Shown in pieces: positions 36,299 to 44,913 of a stretch of 64,000 bases of DNA; position 1 is the first letter of the stretch, and the number at the start of each line of letters is the position of its first letter. This stretch comes from an uncultured Muribaculaceae bacterium (GTDB lineage: Bacteria; Bacteroidota; Bacteroidia; Bacteroidales; Muribaculaceae). Location of the stretch: assembly GCA_910585285.1 (NCBI GenBank), contig CAJUDL010000016.1, positions 2,586-66,585 on the forward strand, in the 5' to 3' direction. Below the pieces are notes generated by a model. The model was not told the DNA's origin. It ran no database searches and was given only the letters and a program-made list of their open reading frames with translations. A program made the position numbers and the translations under genes.

Positions 36299-37687
36299 AT
36301 GAAACCCCAATATAAATTAGTTACGTTTTTTCTGGTAATGGGCATCATGTGTTCATGTCAGAGCGATATCGAAAAGGTAGAGGTCTGGCCGGAATGGCCG
36401 GCTCCGGTTAATGTCTCGGTTGATGGTAAAAGCCTTGATGAGATGTTTTATGAAACATACAAGGGTATATCAATGGATCTGACGCAGGGTCAGACTGTTG
36501 CCTTTTCCGGCATGAAGCGGCTCCGCACAGTGCTTCAGTCTCACTATTGGGATGTGCTTTCCGAAACGGAGGCGGTATTTCTTGGTGTTGACGGACAATA
36601 TGACATAATATGGGACAACGAAAGTTCTTGTATTTTCACAGAGCCTCGAGAAAAGGCGTTTCCCGATGAACTTTTCCTTTGCGGTACAGGCTGGGGACAT
36701 CAGGGTGCCTATAAGGTAACCACACACGGTTGGAGTTGGGACAGACCGACCGATATGATGAGCCTGCGCCGTGTCTCGCCCGGAGTATTCGAAGGGTCAC
36801 TGTATCTCGCACAAGGTTTCACTTTCAAGTTCTGCAAAGATCACCTGATGGGAGAGCGTCAGTACGAAATACAGTCGGTTGACCTTGAAATCCTGAAGTC
36901 TGAGATTATCGGAGGCAATCAATATGGCGATTTCGTGCCCGGTTCCGGTTTCCAGCCTGGTGTGTTCAATCTTAAGGTGGATCTTAACAGCAACAAGCTG
37001 GATGTTACCACAAACATGATTATCGAACCGGAAACATTCTATGTAAATGGAAACGAGATGACTTCTTCCGGCTCATATCAGTATTACTCCATTCGACTGC
37101 GTAAAGGAGACGAAGTGACTTTTGGTAACTTCGGAGGAATCGAAAGCGCCCTGCAGCCTGATTTCTGGGAAATTGTCGATGACATGGAGGGCAAGGCGAT
37201 ATTTAAGGGAGAGAACGGTCTCTATGATATTTATCTTGACCCGAATTATATGGTAGTCTATACTCTTTGCACTTCCATGAACTTCCAGAAAGGAAACGCA
37301 GCGTGGGTAGCGGGTATCAACTGGGGTCATCCCGGATCCGCTCCGCGAATCACAGCCACCGGATGGGATCTATCGTCGCCCAACAATTGCATGCAGATGA
37401 AGAAGGTTGAAAAAGGGGTTTTCGAAGTCACCCTCTGGCTTCCGGAAGGTTTCAACATAAAGTTTTTCAAGGCACGTGACTGGGGGCAGGAGGCATCCAC
37501 CACTATTCTCACTCCGCTTCCTGAGAGTATGTTCGCTGCCGGTGTATATGTCGATCCGGAAACAGGACCCCGCCTTACGGGCGACCTTGTGGCAGGATCT
37601 GATTTTAAGCCCGGCATCTACACAGTACGCGTTGACTACAATCGCAATATAGTTTATGCAGTAGGGCATTATACGCCATCGGAGTAA
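36299..37687 (+). CDS. SusE/SusF-like glycan-binding lipoprotein with two repeat units
   Basis: 462 residues. Lipobox MGIMCSC. Two tandem units of about 210 residues: each has an LQxxxWDV/LQPDFWEI strand, an 'IFKGENGLYDI' type hairpin, a WGH motif (GTGWGHQGA; GINWGHPGSAP), a 'F.IKF.K' strand and an ending 'F.PG.(F/Y)..(K/R)VD.N'. The plan resembles SusE/SusF surface proteins with aromatic platforms for sugars. The gene sits 6 bases after the GH43-like gene. A longer paralogue is encoded 570 bases downstream. Confidence 0.75.
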   Translation: MKPQYKLVTFFLVMGIMCSCQSDIEKVEVWPEWPAPVNVSVDGKSLDEMFYETYKGISMDLTQGQTVAFSGMKRLRTVLQSHYWDVLSETEAVFLGVDGQYDIIWDNESSCIFTEPREKAFPDELFLCGTGWGHQGAYKVTTHGWSWDRPTDMMSLRRVSPGVFEGSLYLAQGFTFKFCKDHLMGERQYEIQSVDLEILKSEIIGGNQYGDFVPGSGFQPGVFNLKVDLNSNKLDVTTNMIIEPETFYVNGNEMTSSGSYQYYSIRLRKGDEVTFGNFGGIESALQPDFWEIVDDMEGKAIFKGENGLYDIYLDPNYMVVYTLCTSMNFQKGNAAWVAGINWGHPGSAPRITATGWDLSSPNNCMQMKKVEKGVFEVTLWLPEGFNIKFFKARDWGQEASTTILTPLPESMFAAGVYVDPETGPRLTGDLVAGSDFKPGIYTVRVDYNRNIVYAVGHYTPSE

Positions 37688-37693
37688 ATCATT

Positions 37694-37773
37694 CTGCCGC
37701 GGCATCGGTCCTGCGGTGTTGCGGCAGGATAGTAGATAGTACCATTAATAACAGCTTACGCCAAACCGTAAGC
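37694..37773 (+). promoter_or_regulatory. Two hairpins before the mini sorting-domain gene
   Basis: CTGCCGC / GCGGCAG (20-base loop, 37694-37727) and GCTTACG / CGTAAGC (6-base loop, 37754-37773) lie between the two PUL genes. Neither is followed by a T-run on the plus strand, so they may be processing sites rather than terminators. Confidence 0.35.
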
Positions 37774-37791
37774 AAAAAACAATACAAAACA

Positions 37792-38262
37792 ATGAAAACA
37801 CCTTTAAGAGCGATTCTTTTAGTCGCGGCTGCAATTACACTTCTCGGTCTTCATGCCGAAGTGTACAAAAGTTTGACATTTGACATGTCTGATGGGTCAA
37901 CAGTGATAATACCATTGTCATCATCAATAGAGAGTGAGATTAATGATAACCAAATCGTCTTCAGTGACGGTACTAATGTCTATTCGGTGGATGCTGCTAA
38001 AATTAACAATGTTGAATTAAGAAAAGACATTCCGAGTGCAATAAGGGAAATAGATGACATAAAGGTTCCTGTAATAACTGGAAGAACAGTATGTTTTTCA
38101 AATCTTCCGGCAAACAGTGTCATTATGGTCTGTGCTGTCGATGGCAGGATTGTAAAAAAACTCGAGGTATGTGGCGACGCTGTTTTGAGCCTTGAGGATC
38201 TCCCCGCCGGTATCTATCTGGTGAATGTAAATAAGACAACCATTAAAATCTCACTGAAATGA
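37792..38262 (+). CDS. Small secreted protein with type IX C-terminal sorting domain
   Basis: 156 residues: signal peptide to about GLHAEV, a beta module of about 65 residues with MSDGSTVIIPL and NQIVFSDGTNVYSVD, a linker, and a C-terminal domain (from about residue 95: VCFSNLP, VMVCAVDGRIV-like strand, LEDLPAGIYLVNV, KISLK) that matches the type A sorting signal of type IX secretion substrates. There is no catalytic domain between. The last codon overlaps the next gene as ATGA, so both proteins are probably made together. Confidence 0.75.
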   Translation: MKTPLRAILLVAAAITLLGLHAEVYKSLTFDMSDGSTVIIPLSSSIESEINDNQIVFSDGTNVYSVDAAKINNVELRKDIPSAIREIDDIKVPVITGRTVCFSNLPANSVIMVCAVDGRIVKKLEVCGDAVLSLEDLPAGIYLVNVNKTTIKISLK

Positions 38263-40040
38263 ATAAGAAATATACATTAATATTATGTGCCGCCATCATG
38301 GGTAGCATGACGCTGTTTGCTTCAATACCTCAGTTTAAAATCACTGTAGGAGAGAAAACCATCACTCTTTATCCGGGTGAGAAGATGATATTCGGTGCCT
38401 CTGGTGATGTATCGGAGGGGGTGGATCACGTGATTGTCAATATCAATAAGATGGATCTTGGTTCATCGACACAAGTGGAATATCGACATTCCGACGCTGC
38501 TCCACGTGTGAACGGAGTGGAACTTCTCCGAGTTGGAGAGAATAGCTTTTCCAGCAATGTTTCCCTAAACAAAGGAGAAAAGGTATATTTCGATGGTATT
38601 GGACGTGCGGGCATACTTTTAAACAAGAATCTGCGCAACTATTTCACGCTTTCCGATGATGGCGAGTATGCTGTCTTTAAGGGCTATACTGATATTTATA
38701 ATGTAACCCTCGATTTGGAGAATCTGGTCGGCACATTATGTTATTCCCATCCTGACAGTGAGATTTCTATAGACGGAATGGCTATCGATTATCCGTTCAC
38801 GGGAGGATATGATGCCCAATATGATGGTAAGGAGATACAGCTTGTCAAGGGACAGAAGGTCAATTTCGAAGGCGTTCCTGATCTGAAGAAAGCACTGCAG
38901 CTGCATTTCTGGGACGTTATCTCCGATACGGAAGCAACGTTCAAAGGGAATGACGGATCCTACGACCTTATATGGGACAAGTTAACGGGATTGTTTTTCA
39001 CAGAACTTCATGGTTGGCGTGAATATCCTGAAATGCTCTATATCGGTGGAAGCAACTGGGGTCATTCCGGAGCAGACGGTGTCACTGTTCCTGCCTGGCA
39101 GAACAATCAGATGAAAGGTATGATGAATCTCAACAACTCCGGTGATAACAAATGGGAGTGCTCCATGTATTTGGCGCAGGGGTTTGCTTTCAAGTTTGCA
39201 GGTGCTCACTACATGAACGGAACAAATGAATATAGTGGCAAAGATATCGAACCTCTAAATCCGGAACTTATAGGTGTGGATGCAACATGGGGTGATTTCA
39301 TTCCCGGCTCAAACTTCACACCCGGAGTATATTGGATTACGGTTGACTTGGATAAAATGACTCTTACAGCCGAGAAAATGGATATCCCGGTGAAAGATAT
39401 GCCTGTTTATATAATCGGAGGCAAAGAAATGGCTGTAGAAGGTACAGTATGTCATGCATCAATTGAACTTACGGAGGGACAAACCGTATCATTCGAGAAC
39501 TTGCCCAATCTTGCGAAAGCTCTTCAGCCGGATTTTTGGGAGGTGACTGATTCTAACAGTGCCATATTCAAAGGTATGGGCGGTACGTACGATATCTATT
39601 ACGATCCCGCGCTCGGAATAGCATTCACGATGTCAGGCGGTATGAATTTCGATGAAGGGAAAGCTGTATGGGTAGCGGGCATCAAATGGGGTCATCCTTC
39701 CTCCGCTCCTTCTGTCACAGCTACAGGATGGGATCTAACCGGTGCTTATAACAATTGCATGCAGATGAAAAAAGTGGAGGAAGGAGTTTATGAAGCAACT
39801 CTCTATCTTCCCTCCGATTTCAATATAAAGTTTTTCAAAGCTCGTACTTGGGAAAGTGAAGCATCGACCAAGATTCTGACTCCGGAGCCGGGGAGCATGT
39901 TTGCCGCCGGAACATATAATTCCGAACCAACAGGAGATTTAGTGGCAGGACCGGACTTTGTGCCCGGCGTATATACTGTGCGAGTTGACTATAATCGCAA
40001 TATTGTCTATGCTGCGGGATATTACACTCCAGTGCAATAA
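38259..40040 (+). CDS. Secreted SusE/SusF-like glycan-binding protein, longer paralogue
   Basis: 593 residues. Signal peptide to about TLFASI without a lipobox. An N-terminal region of about 150 residues contains one degenerate unit. Two full units like those of the 462-residue paralogue follow; the last unit is nearly superposable (AVWVAGIKWGHPSSAP, NNCMQMKKVEEGVYEATLYL, YTVRVDYNRNIVYA). It probably arose by duplication. Without a lipid anchor it must be periplasmic, attached by another route, or secreted. The intrinsic terminator after it separates it from GH97. Confidence 0.75.
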   Translation: MNKKYTLILCAAIMGSMTLFASIPQFKITVGEKTITLYPGEKMIFGASGDVSEGVDHVIVNINKMDLGSSTQVEYRHSDAAPRVNGVELLRVGENSFSSNVSLNKGEKVYFDGIGRAGILLNKNLRNYFTLSDDGEYAVFKGYTDIYNVTLDLENLVGTLCYSHPDSEISIDGMAIDYPFTGGYDAQYDGKEIQLVKGQKVNFEGVPDLKKALQLHFWDVISDTEATFKGNDGSYDLIWDKLTGLFFTELHGWREYPEMLYIGGSNWGHSGADGVTVPAWQNNQMKGMMNLNNSGDNKWECSMYLAQGFAFKFAGAHYMNGTNEYSGKDIEPLNPELIGVDATWGDFIPGSNFTPGVYWITVDLDKMTLTAEKMDIPVKDMPVYIIGGKEMAVEGTVCHASIELTEGQTVSFENLPNLAKALQPDFWEVTDSNSAIFKGMGGTYDIYYDPALGIAFTMSGGMNFDEGKAVWVAGIKWGHPSSAPSVTATGWDLTGAYNNCMQMKKVEEGVYEATLYLPSDFNIKFFKARTWESEASTKILTPEPGSMFAAGTYNSEPTGDLVAGPDFVPGVYTVRVDYNRNIVYAAGYYTPVQ

Positions 40041-40079
40041 ACTGACAATAAACTACAGGTGAATTGAATAGGTGAATTT

Positions 40080-40118
40080 GTCGACCGGGAATTCAATGTA
40101 ATGACCGGTCGACTTTTT
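40080..40118 (+). terminator. Intrinsic terminator inside the PUL
   Basis: GTCGACCGG and CCGGTCGAC form a perfect 9-bp stem with a 16-base loop, followed by TTTTT. It would reduce read-through from the susC-side genes into GH97 and the rest. Confidence 0.8.
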
Positions 40119-40169
40119 CCTATCAATTGGAAAGATTGTAATGAGAAATAGGTCGTTAATCATATTGTA

Positions 40170-42284
40170 ATGATGAAAAAGAAATTTTTTATCTTTCTGG
40201 GACTGCAAATGATCGCTGCTTCGACATACGCATACGAGATTGCATCGCCCGACGGTAATGTAAAAGCCACATTTAATGTGGAAAAAGGAGTACCGACATA
40301 TTCAATTGATTATAAGGGAAACAAAGTGATTCAGCCTTCTCGTATGGGTCTTCAACTCGTGGGGGCTGATGACCTTACCGACGGTTTTAACATAATAGGA
40401 GTGGATTCGTGTTTATTTGATGCGACATGGTGTCCGGTTTGGGGCGAAAACAGCGACATACGCAATAACTATAAAGAACTCACAGCAAAGCTTCGTCAGG
40501 AGAATACCGGAAGAAGGATGGACATAAAATTTCGCGTATATGATGATGGCGTGGGATTCCGCTATGAGTTTCCGCAGGATGGACCGCTCAACTTCTTCGT
40601 ACTGAAAGATGAACGTACTGAATTCTCCATGCCGGGCGACCTGATGGCATGGTGGATAACCGGTGATTACGATACACAAGAGTATGAATATAATGAAAGC
40701 CGCCTTTCGCAGATTAGGGAAATAAATGCACGCTGTGTGGCAGTGAATCTCCCGCAGAAGCACCAGTTCTCCCCTACAGGGGTGCAGACTTCACTACAAA
40801 TGAAAACAGATGAGGGCATTTATATAAATCTTCATGAAGCCGCCCTTGTTGACTATTCGTGCATGCATCTGAATCTCGATGACAAGAACTTTGTGTTCAC
40901 ATCATGGCTCACGCCTGATGCCGATGGAAACAAGGGATATCTCCAGACACCCTGCAAATCTCCATGGCGCACCGTTATAGTTAGCGATGATGCACGAGAC
41001 ATTCTTGCATCCAACCTTATCCTCAACCTTAACGAACCGTGCAAGTATGACGACACATCGTGGATAAAACCTGTGAAATACGTGGGAGTATGGTGGGAAA
41101 TGATTGGACACGGCAAACCGTGGGCTTATACATGGGATCTCTCTTCTGTGAAACTTGACCAGACGGATTATACCAAGGTAAAACCTAACGGAGTTCATCC
41201 TGCCAATAATTCCAATGTAATGAAGTATATCGACTTTGCCGCCGAACATGGCTTCGATCAGGTGCTCGTGGAAGGTTGGAATATCGGATGGGAAGACTGC
41301 ACAGGTGTAAAGAAAGATTATGTTTTTGATTTTCTTACTCCATATCCGGATTTCGACATTGCCAGGCTTAATGATTATGCCCATTCGAAAGGGGTGCGCC
41401 TGATGATGCATCATGAGACATCTTCTTCTGTGCGAAACTATGAACGGCATATGGATGCCGCCTATGATTTAATGAACAAATACGGCTATAATGCGGTGAA
41501 AAGCGGATATGTATCGCACGTCATCCCTTCCGGGGAACACCATTTCGGGCAATGGATGAATAATCATTACCTATATGCTGTCACGGAGGCGGCTAAACAT
41601 AAAATCATGGTCAATGCCCACGAGGCGGTACACCCGACCGGACTTTGCCGCACATATCCCAATCTCATAGGCAATGAGAGCGCGCGCGGCACGGAATTCG
41701 AAGCATTCGGTGGCAACGCCCCGTCTCATACCTGTGTGCTTCCGTTCACAAGATTGCAGGGTGGACCGATGGATTACACTCCCGGCATCTTCGAAAATGA
41801 TCTTAGTAAAAACAATCCGAACAACCACAGTCACGTCAATACTACCATCTGCCGTCAGCTTGCGCTTTACGTCACCATGTATAGCCCCTTGCAGATGGCT
41901 GCTGACGTGCCTGATGTCTATAATCGGTATATGGACATATTCCAGTTTATAAAGGATGTTGCAGTCGACTGGGACAAAAGCATATATCTTGAAGCGGAGC
42001 CGGCACGCTATATTACGGCGGCGCGCAAGGCTAAGGGTAAAAACGAATGGTATGTTGGAGGCATCACAGGATATGACAGGCGAGAATCCAAGCTTAAATT
42101 AGATTTTCTCGACCCGGGTTGCACTTACGAGGCTGTCATTTATGCAGATGCACCCGATGCACACTACCTAACCAACCCGCAGGCATACCGTATCACAAAA
42201 CAAAAGGTGAATTCTAAGACAACTCTAAAAATGTCGATGGCATCTGGAGGCGGGTTCGCAATCTCCATCAAACCCGTGAAATAA
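40170..42284 (+). CDS. GH97-family alpha-glycosidase (SusB-like, inverting type)
   Basis: 704 residues. Signal peptide to about ASTYA; N-terminal beta-supersandwich (to about 280), TIM-barrel core with YVGVWWEMIGHG, DQVLVEGWNIGWED, NAHEAVHPTGLCRTYPN and ESARGTEFEAFGG, and a C-terminal beta domain. GH97 enzymes split into inverting and retaining types; the retaining ones carry an Asp nucleophile after the 'G.K.D' strand. Here that strand reads NAVKSGYV, and the Glu residues of the inverting SusB type are present, so alpha-glucosidase-like action is favoured (inference). Confidence 0.88.
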   Translation: MMKKKFFIFLGLQMIAASTYAYEIASPDGNVKATFNVEKGVPTYSIDYKGNKVIQPSRMGLQLVGADDLTDGFNIIGVDSCLFDATWCPVWGENSDIRNNYKELTAKLRQENTGRRMDIKFRVYDDGVGFRYEFPQDGPLNFFVLKDERTEFSMPGDLMAWWITGDYDTQEYEYNESRLSQIREINARCVAVNLPQKHQFSPTGVQTSLQMKTDEGIYINLHEAALVDYSCMHLNLDDKNFVFTSWLTPDADGNKGYLQTPCKSPWRTVIVSDDARDILASNLILNLNEPCKYDDTSWIKPVKYVGVWWEMIGHGKPWAYTWDLSSVKLDQTDYTKVKPNGVHPANNSNVMKYIDFAAEHGFDQVLVEGWNIGWEDCTGVKKDYVFDFLTPYPDFDIARLNDYAHSKGVRLMMHHETSSSVRNYERHMDAAYDLMNKYGYNAVKSGYVSHVIPSGEHHFGQWMNNHYLYAVTEAAKHKIMVNAHEAVHPTGLCRTYPNLIGNESARGTEFEAFGGNAPSHTCVLPFTRLQGGPMDYTPGIFENDLSKNNPNNHSHVNTTICRQLALYVTMYSPLQMAADVPDVYNRYMDIFQFIKDVAVDWDKSIYLEAEPARYITAARKAKGKNEWYVGGITGYDRRESKLKLDFLDPGCTYEAVIYADAPDAHYLTNPQAYRITKQKVNSKTTLKMSMASGGGFAISIKPVK

Positions 42285-42305
42285 ACCAAACAATAATTAT
42301 TGCTA

Positions 42306-44894
42306 ATGAAATTGAAATTATCGATTGCGGTCGTTCCGATAACGGTTATAATGTTATGCGGATTCAACCGACCTGGAAAGACTGTAGGTTTTCTTACAGA
42401 ATCCTTGAATGACAGCCTATGGCAGAAATCAGTATGGATTTCGGCTTCTGACGCAGCAGCCGTGGAGGATCGAATAGAAGGAAGTAATGAACGTGCAGCT
42501 GATGGCGCAAGCTGGTTTCTTTCCGATATCACGAACGCCAGGAAGGTTGTGTCTGCCAAATGGATGACCTCCGCACTTGGAGTATATCATCTATTTGTGA
42601 ACGGCAATGCCATCGGTGCGGAAGCCCTTAAACCCGGATTTACCCATTGGCAAAAAACAAAACGTTCGTTCACATATAATCTGGATGGGGTGTTTTTGAA
42701 AGATAGGGGTGCCGTCAATCACATTGCTGCGCAAGTTACACCGGGATGGTGGGCAGATAAGATAATCTCTCCGGCAGGAGCTGTCGGCATGAGAGGCAAG
42801 AAGCCTGCGTTTCGCGGAGTGATTGAACTTGTGTATGACGATGGCACAAAAGAATATTTTTGCACCAATACCACCGACTGGAGAGCCGGTGTAGGTGGAC
42901 CGGTGAAGCATGCCGCCATTTTTGACGGAGAGGATTATGATGCACGGGTGCCTGTGCCAACGGATAAGTCGTCTTTTGTAATGCCGGAAATCAATACTGA
43001 GTTTCAGGGCGAGATTCTTCCATCGGAGGGTGGTGAGGTCTATTACCGTTACGACCTAACCATGAAACCGAAAGAGGTTTACGTGTGGAATGGTATTGTC
43101 GGAGCCGATTCCGTGCATCATGGCAAGGTGAAGGTTTTGCGCCGCTATGCAGAGGGGAAGAAAATAAAACTTCACAAAGGGGAGACGCTGGTGGTGGATT
43201 TTGGTCAGAACGCAGCGGCAGTTCCGGTGTTTGGTTTCAAAGCATCAAGAGGGGTGACGCTTGAGTGTCGTCCCGGGGAGATTCTTAACGATGGCAACGG
43301 CGCATTCTCCCGCGGCATGGATGGTCCGGAAGGAAGTGTGCACAGAAATAATCTGCGCGCACGTCTTCTTGGAATCCGCATGAAATACACATTTGCTGAT
43401 TCCAAGCCTGTGGGTTATATGCCGGAATGCACATTCTTTGGCTATCGTTATTTGTCTGTTACTGCCGATGGGGATGTGGAGATAAGCTCACTCGAATCGC
43501 TGCCCGTGTCATCTGTGGCACAGTGTCATGAGACCGGCAGGATAGTAACGGGAAATGATATGGTGAACCGTCTTATCTCAAACACCTATTGGGGCATGTT
43601 GTCGAATTATCTGTCGGTGCCCACAGACTGTCCGCAGCGCGACGAACGCCTCGGGTGGATGGCAGACACGCAGGTATTTGCCGAAACAGGTACTTTCTTT
43701 GCCAACACATCGCGTTTTTTCCATAAATGGCTGCGAGATGTGCGCGACACCCAGCGGCTCAGCGGAGCTTATGCCGGCGTTGCTCCGGAGGCGCAATACG
43801 GAAGCGATGAAATCATGCGCTTCGGATGGTCAGATGCCGGAATAATAGTGCCGTGGGTGGTATGGAAACAGTTTGATGACAAAAACATCGTGAATGAACA
43901 CTGGGAATCGATGGAGAAATATATGGATCATGTCGCTGCATATGATTATGACCATTGCCGTCTGGCTCCGGAGAATGCAAATTATGAATGGGGCGACTGG
44001 CTGAGTTACGAACCTCTGGAAAGTTTCAGTTTAAAACATACCGGAATTGATTGTAACGGCAACAGATACGTGCTCCCTGAGGCTATCAGCTATTGGAACT
44101 ATCTGTGCGCATGCTATTGGGTGATGGATTCAAGAATGATGGCAGACATGGCGCGTGCCACAGGTCGCAATGCCACTAAGTATGAGGAGATGGAGCAACG
44201 TGCCCGATGCCGCATAGCCGATAATTTCATTGATGAGTGCGGTCGGTTTACAAATCCCGTATTAAATAGCATGCAGACCCCTGCGCTTTTCGCTCTTTAT
44301 AACAGACTTGTTAAGGGAAAGGCTAGGGAGGAGATGAAAGCCCGTTTACGTAAAAATTTCGAGGAACATGGCAATACGTTACAGACCGGTTTCCTGGGCA
44401 CGTCTATACTTATGTCTACACTTTCGGACAATGGAATGACTGACATTGCATATGAACTTTTGCTCCAGCACAAACATCCCAGTTGGTTCTATTCCATCGA
44501 CAACGGGGCTACAACCATGTGGGAGCGTTGGAATTCATACACCAAAGAACATGGCATGGGACCGCAGTCTATGAATAGTTTCAATCATTACGCCTACGGG
44601 TCGGTGTGCGGATGGATTTGGAAAACCATGGCAGGTATCAGTGCCGACACGAATAATCCTGGTTTCCGCAACATCGTGATGAAGCCGGTGCCTGACCGCC
44701 GCATCGGTTTCATTGATGCCGAGTATCCTACGAAGCACGGTGTGGTGAAGAGCGCATGGAAATATGAGGGCGATCTTTGGAAATGGGATTTCACAGTGCC
44801 TGAAGGGTGTTCTGCCGATGTATCGCTTCCAGGCTCTAAAGAAACTGTTTCGTATCCTTCAGGATCTTATCATGTGGAACTGAATCTTCCTTAA
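42306..44894 (+). CDS. GH78 alpha-L-rhamnosidase
   Basis: About 863 residues. An N-terminal Bac_rhamnosid_N part (YHLFVNGNAIGAEALKPGFT, WWADKIISP), a beta-sandwich with FGQNAAAVPVFGF, then the (alpha/alpha)6 core with the family motif VPTDCPQRDERLGWMADTQ (general-acid region), FGWSDAGIIVPW, WGDWLSYE, NGATTMWERWNSYT and SFNHYAYGSVCGW. It hydrolyses terminal alpha-L-rhamnose. With rhaB-rhaA-rhaT-rhaD encoded downstream, it ties the locus to a rhamnosylated substrate. The ATG is taken; a TTG lies 2 codons upstream. Confidence 0.93.
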   Translation: MKLKLSIAVVPITVIMLCGFNRPGKTVGFLTESLNDSLWQKSVWISASDAAAVEDRIEGSNERAADGASWFLSDITNARKVVSAKWMTSALGVYHLFVNGNAIGAEALKPGFTHWQKTKRSFTYNLDGVFLKDRGAVNHIAAQVTPGWWADKIISPAGAVGMRGKKPAFRGVIELVYDDGTKEYFCTNTTDWRAGVGGPVKHAAIFDGEDYDARVPVPTDKSSFVMPEINTEFQGEILPSEGGEVYYRYDLTMKPKEVYVWNGIVGADSVHHGKVKVLRRYAEGKKIKLHKGETLVVDFGQNAAAVPVFGFKASRGVTLECRPGEILNDGNGAFSRGMDGPEGSVHRNNLRARLLGIRMKYTFADSKPVGYMPECTFFGYRYLSVTADGDVEISSLESLPVSSVAQCHETGRIVTGNDMVNRLISNTYWGMLSNYLSVPTDCPQRDERLGWMADTQVFAETGTFFANTSRFFHKWLRDVRDTQRLSGAYAGVAPEAQYGSDEIMRFGWSDAGIIVPWVVWKQFDDKNIVNEHWESMEKYMDHVAAYDYDHCRLAPENANYEWGDWLSYEPLESFSLKHTGIDCNGNRYVLPEAISYWNYLCACYWVMDSRMMADMARATGRNATKYEEMEQRARCRIADNFIDECGRFTNPVLNSMQTPALFALYNRLVKGKAREEMKARLRKNFEEHGNTLQTGFLGTSILMSTLSDNGMTDIAYELLLQHKHPSWFYSIDNGATTMWERWNSYTKEHGMGPQSMNSFNHYAYGSVCGWIWKTMAGISADTNNPGFRNIVMKPVPDRRIGFIDAEYPTKHGVVKSAWKYEGDLWKWDFTVPEGCSADVSLPGSKETVSYPSGSYHVELNLP

Positions 44895-44913
44895 TCATTG
44901 ACAATAAACACTT

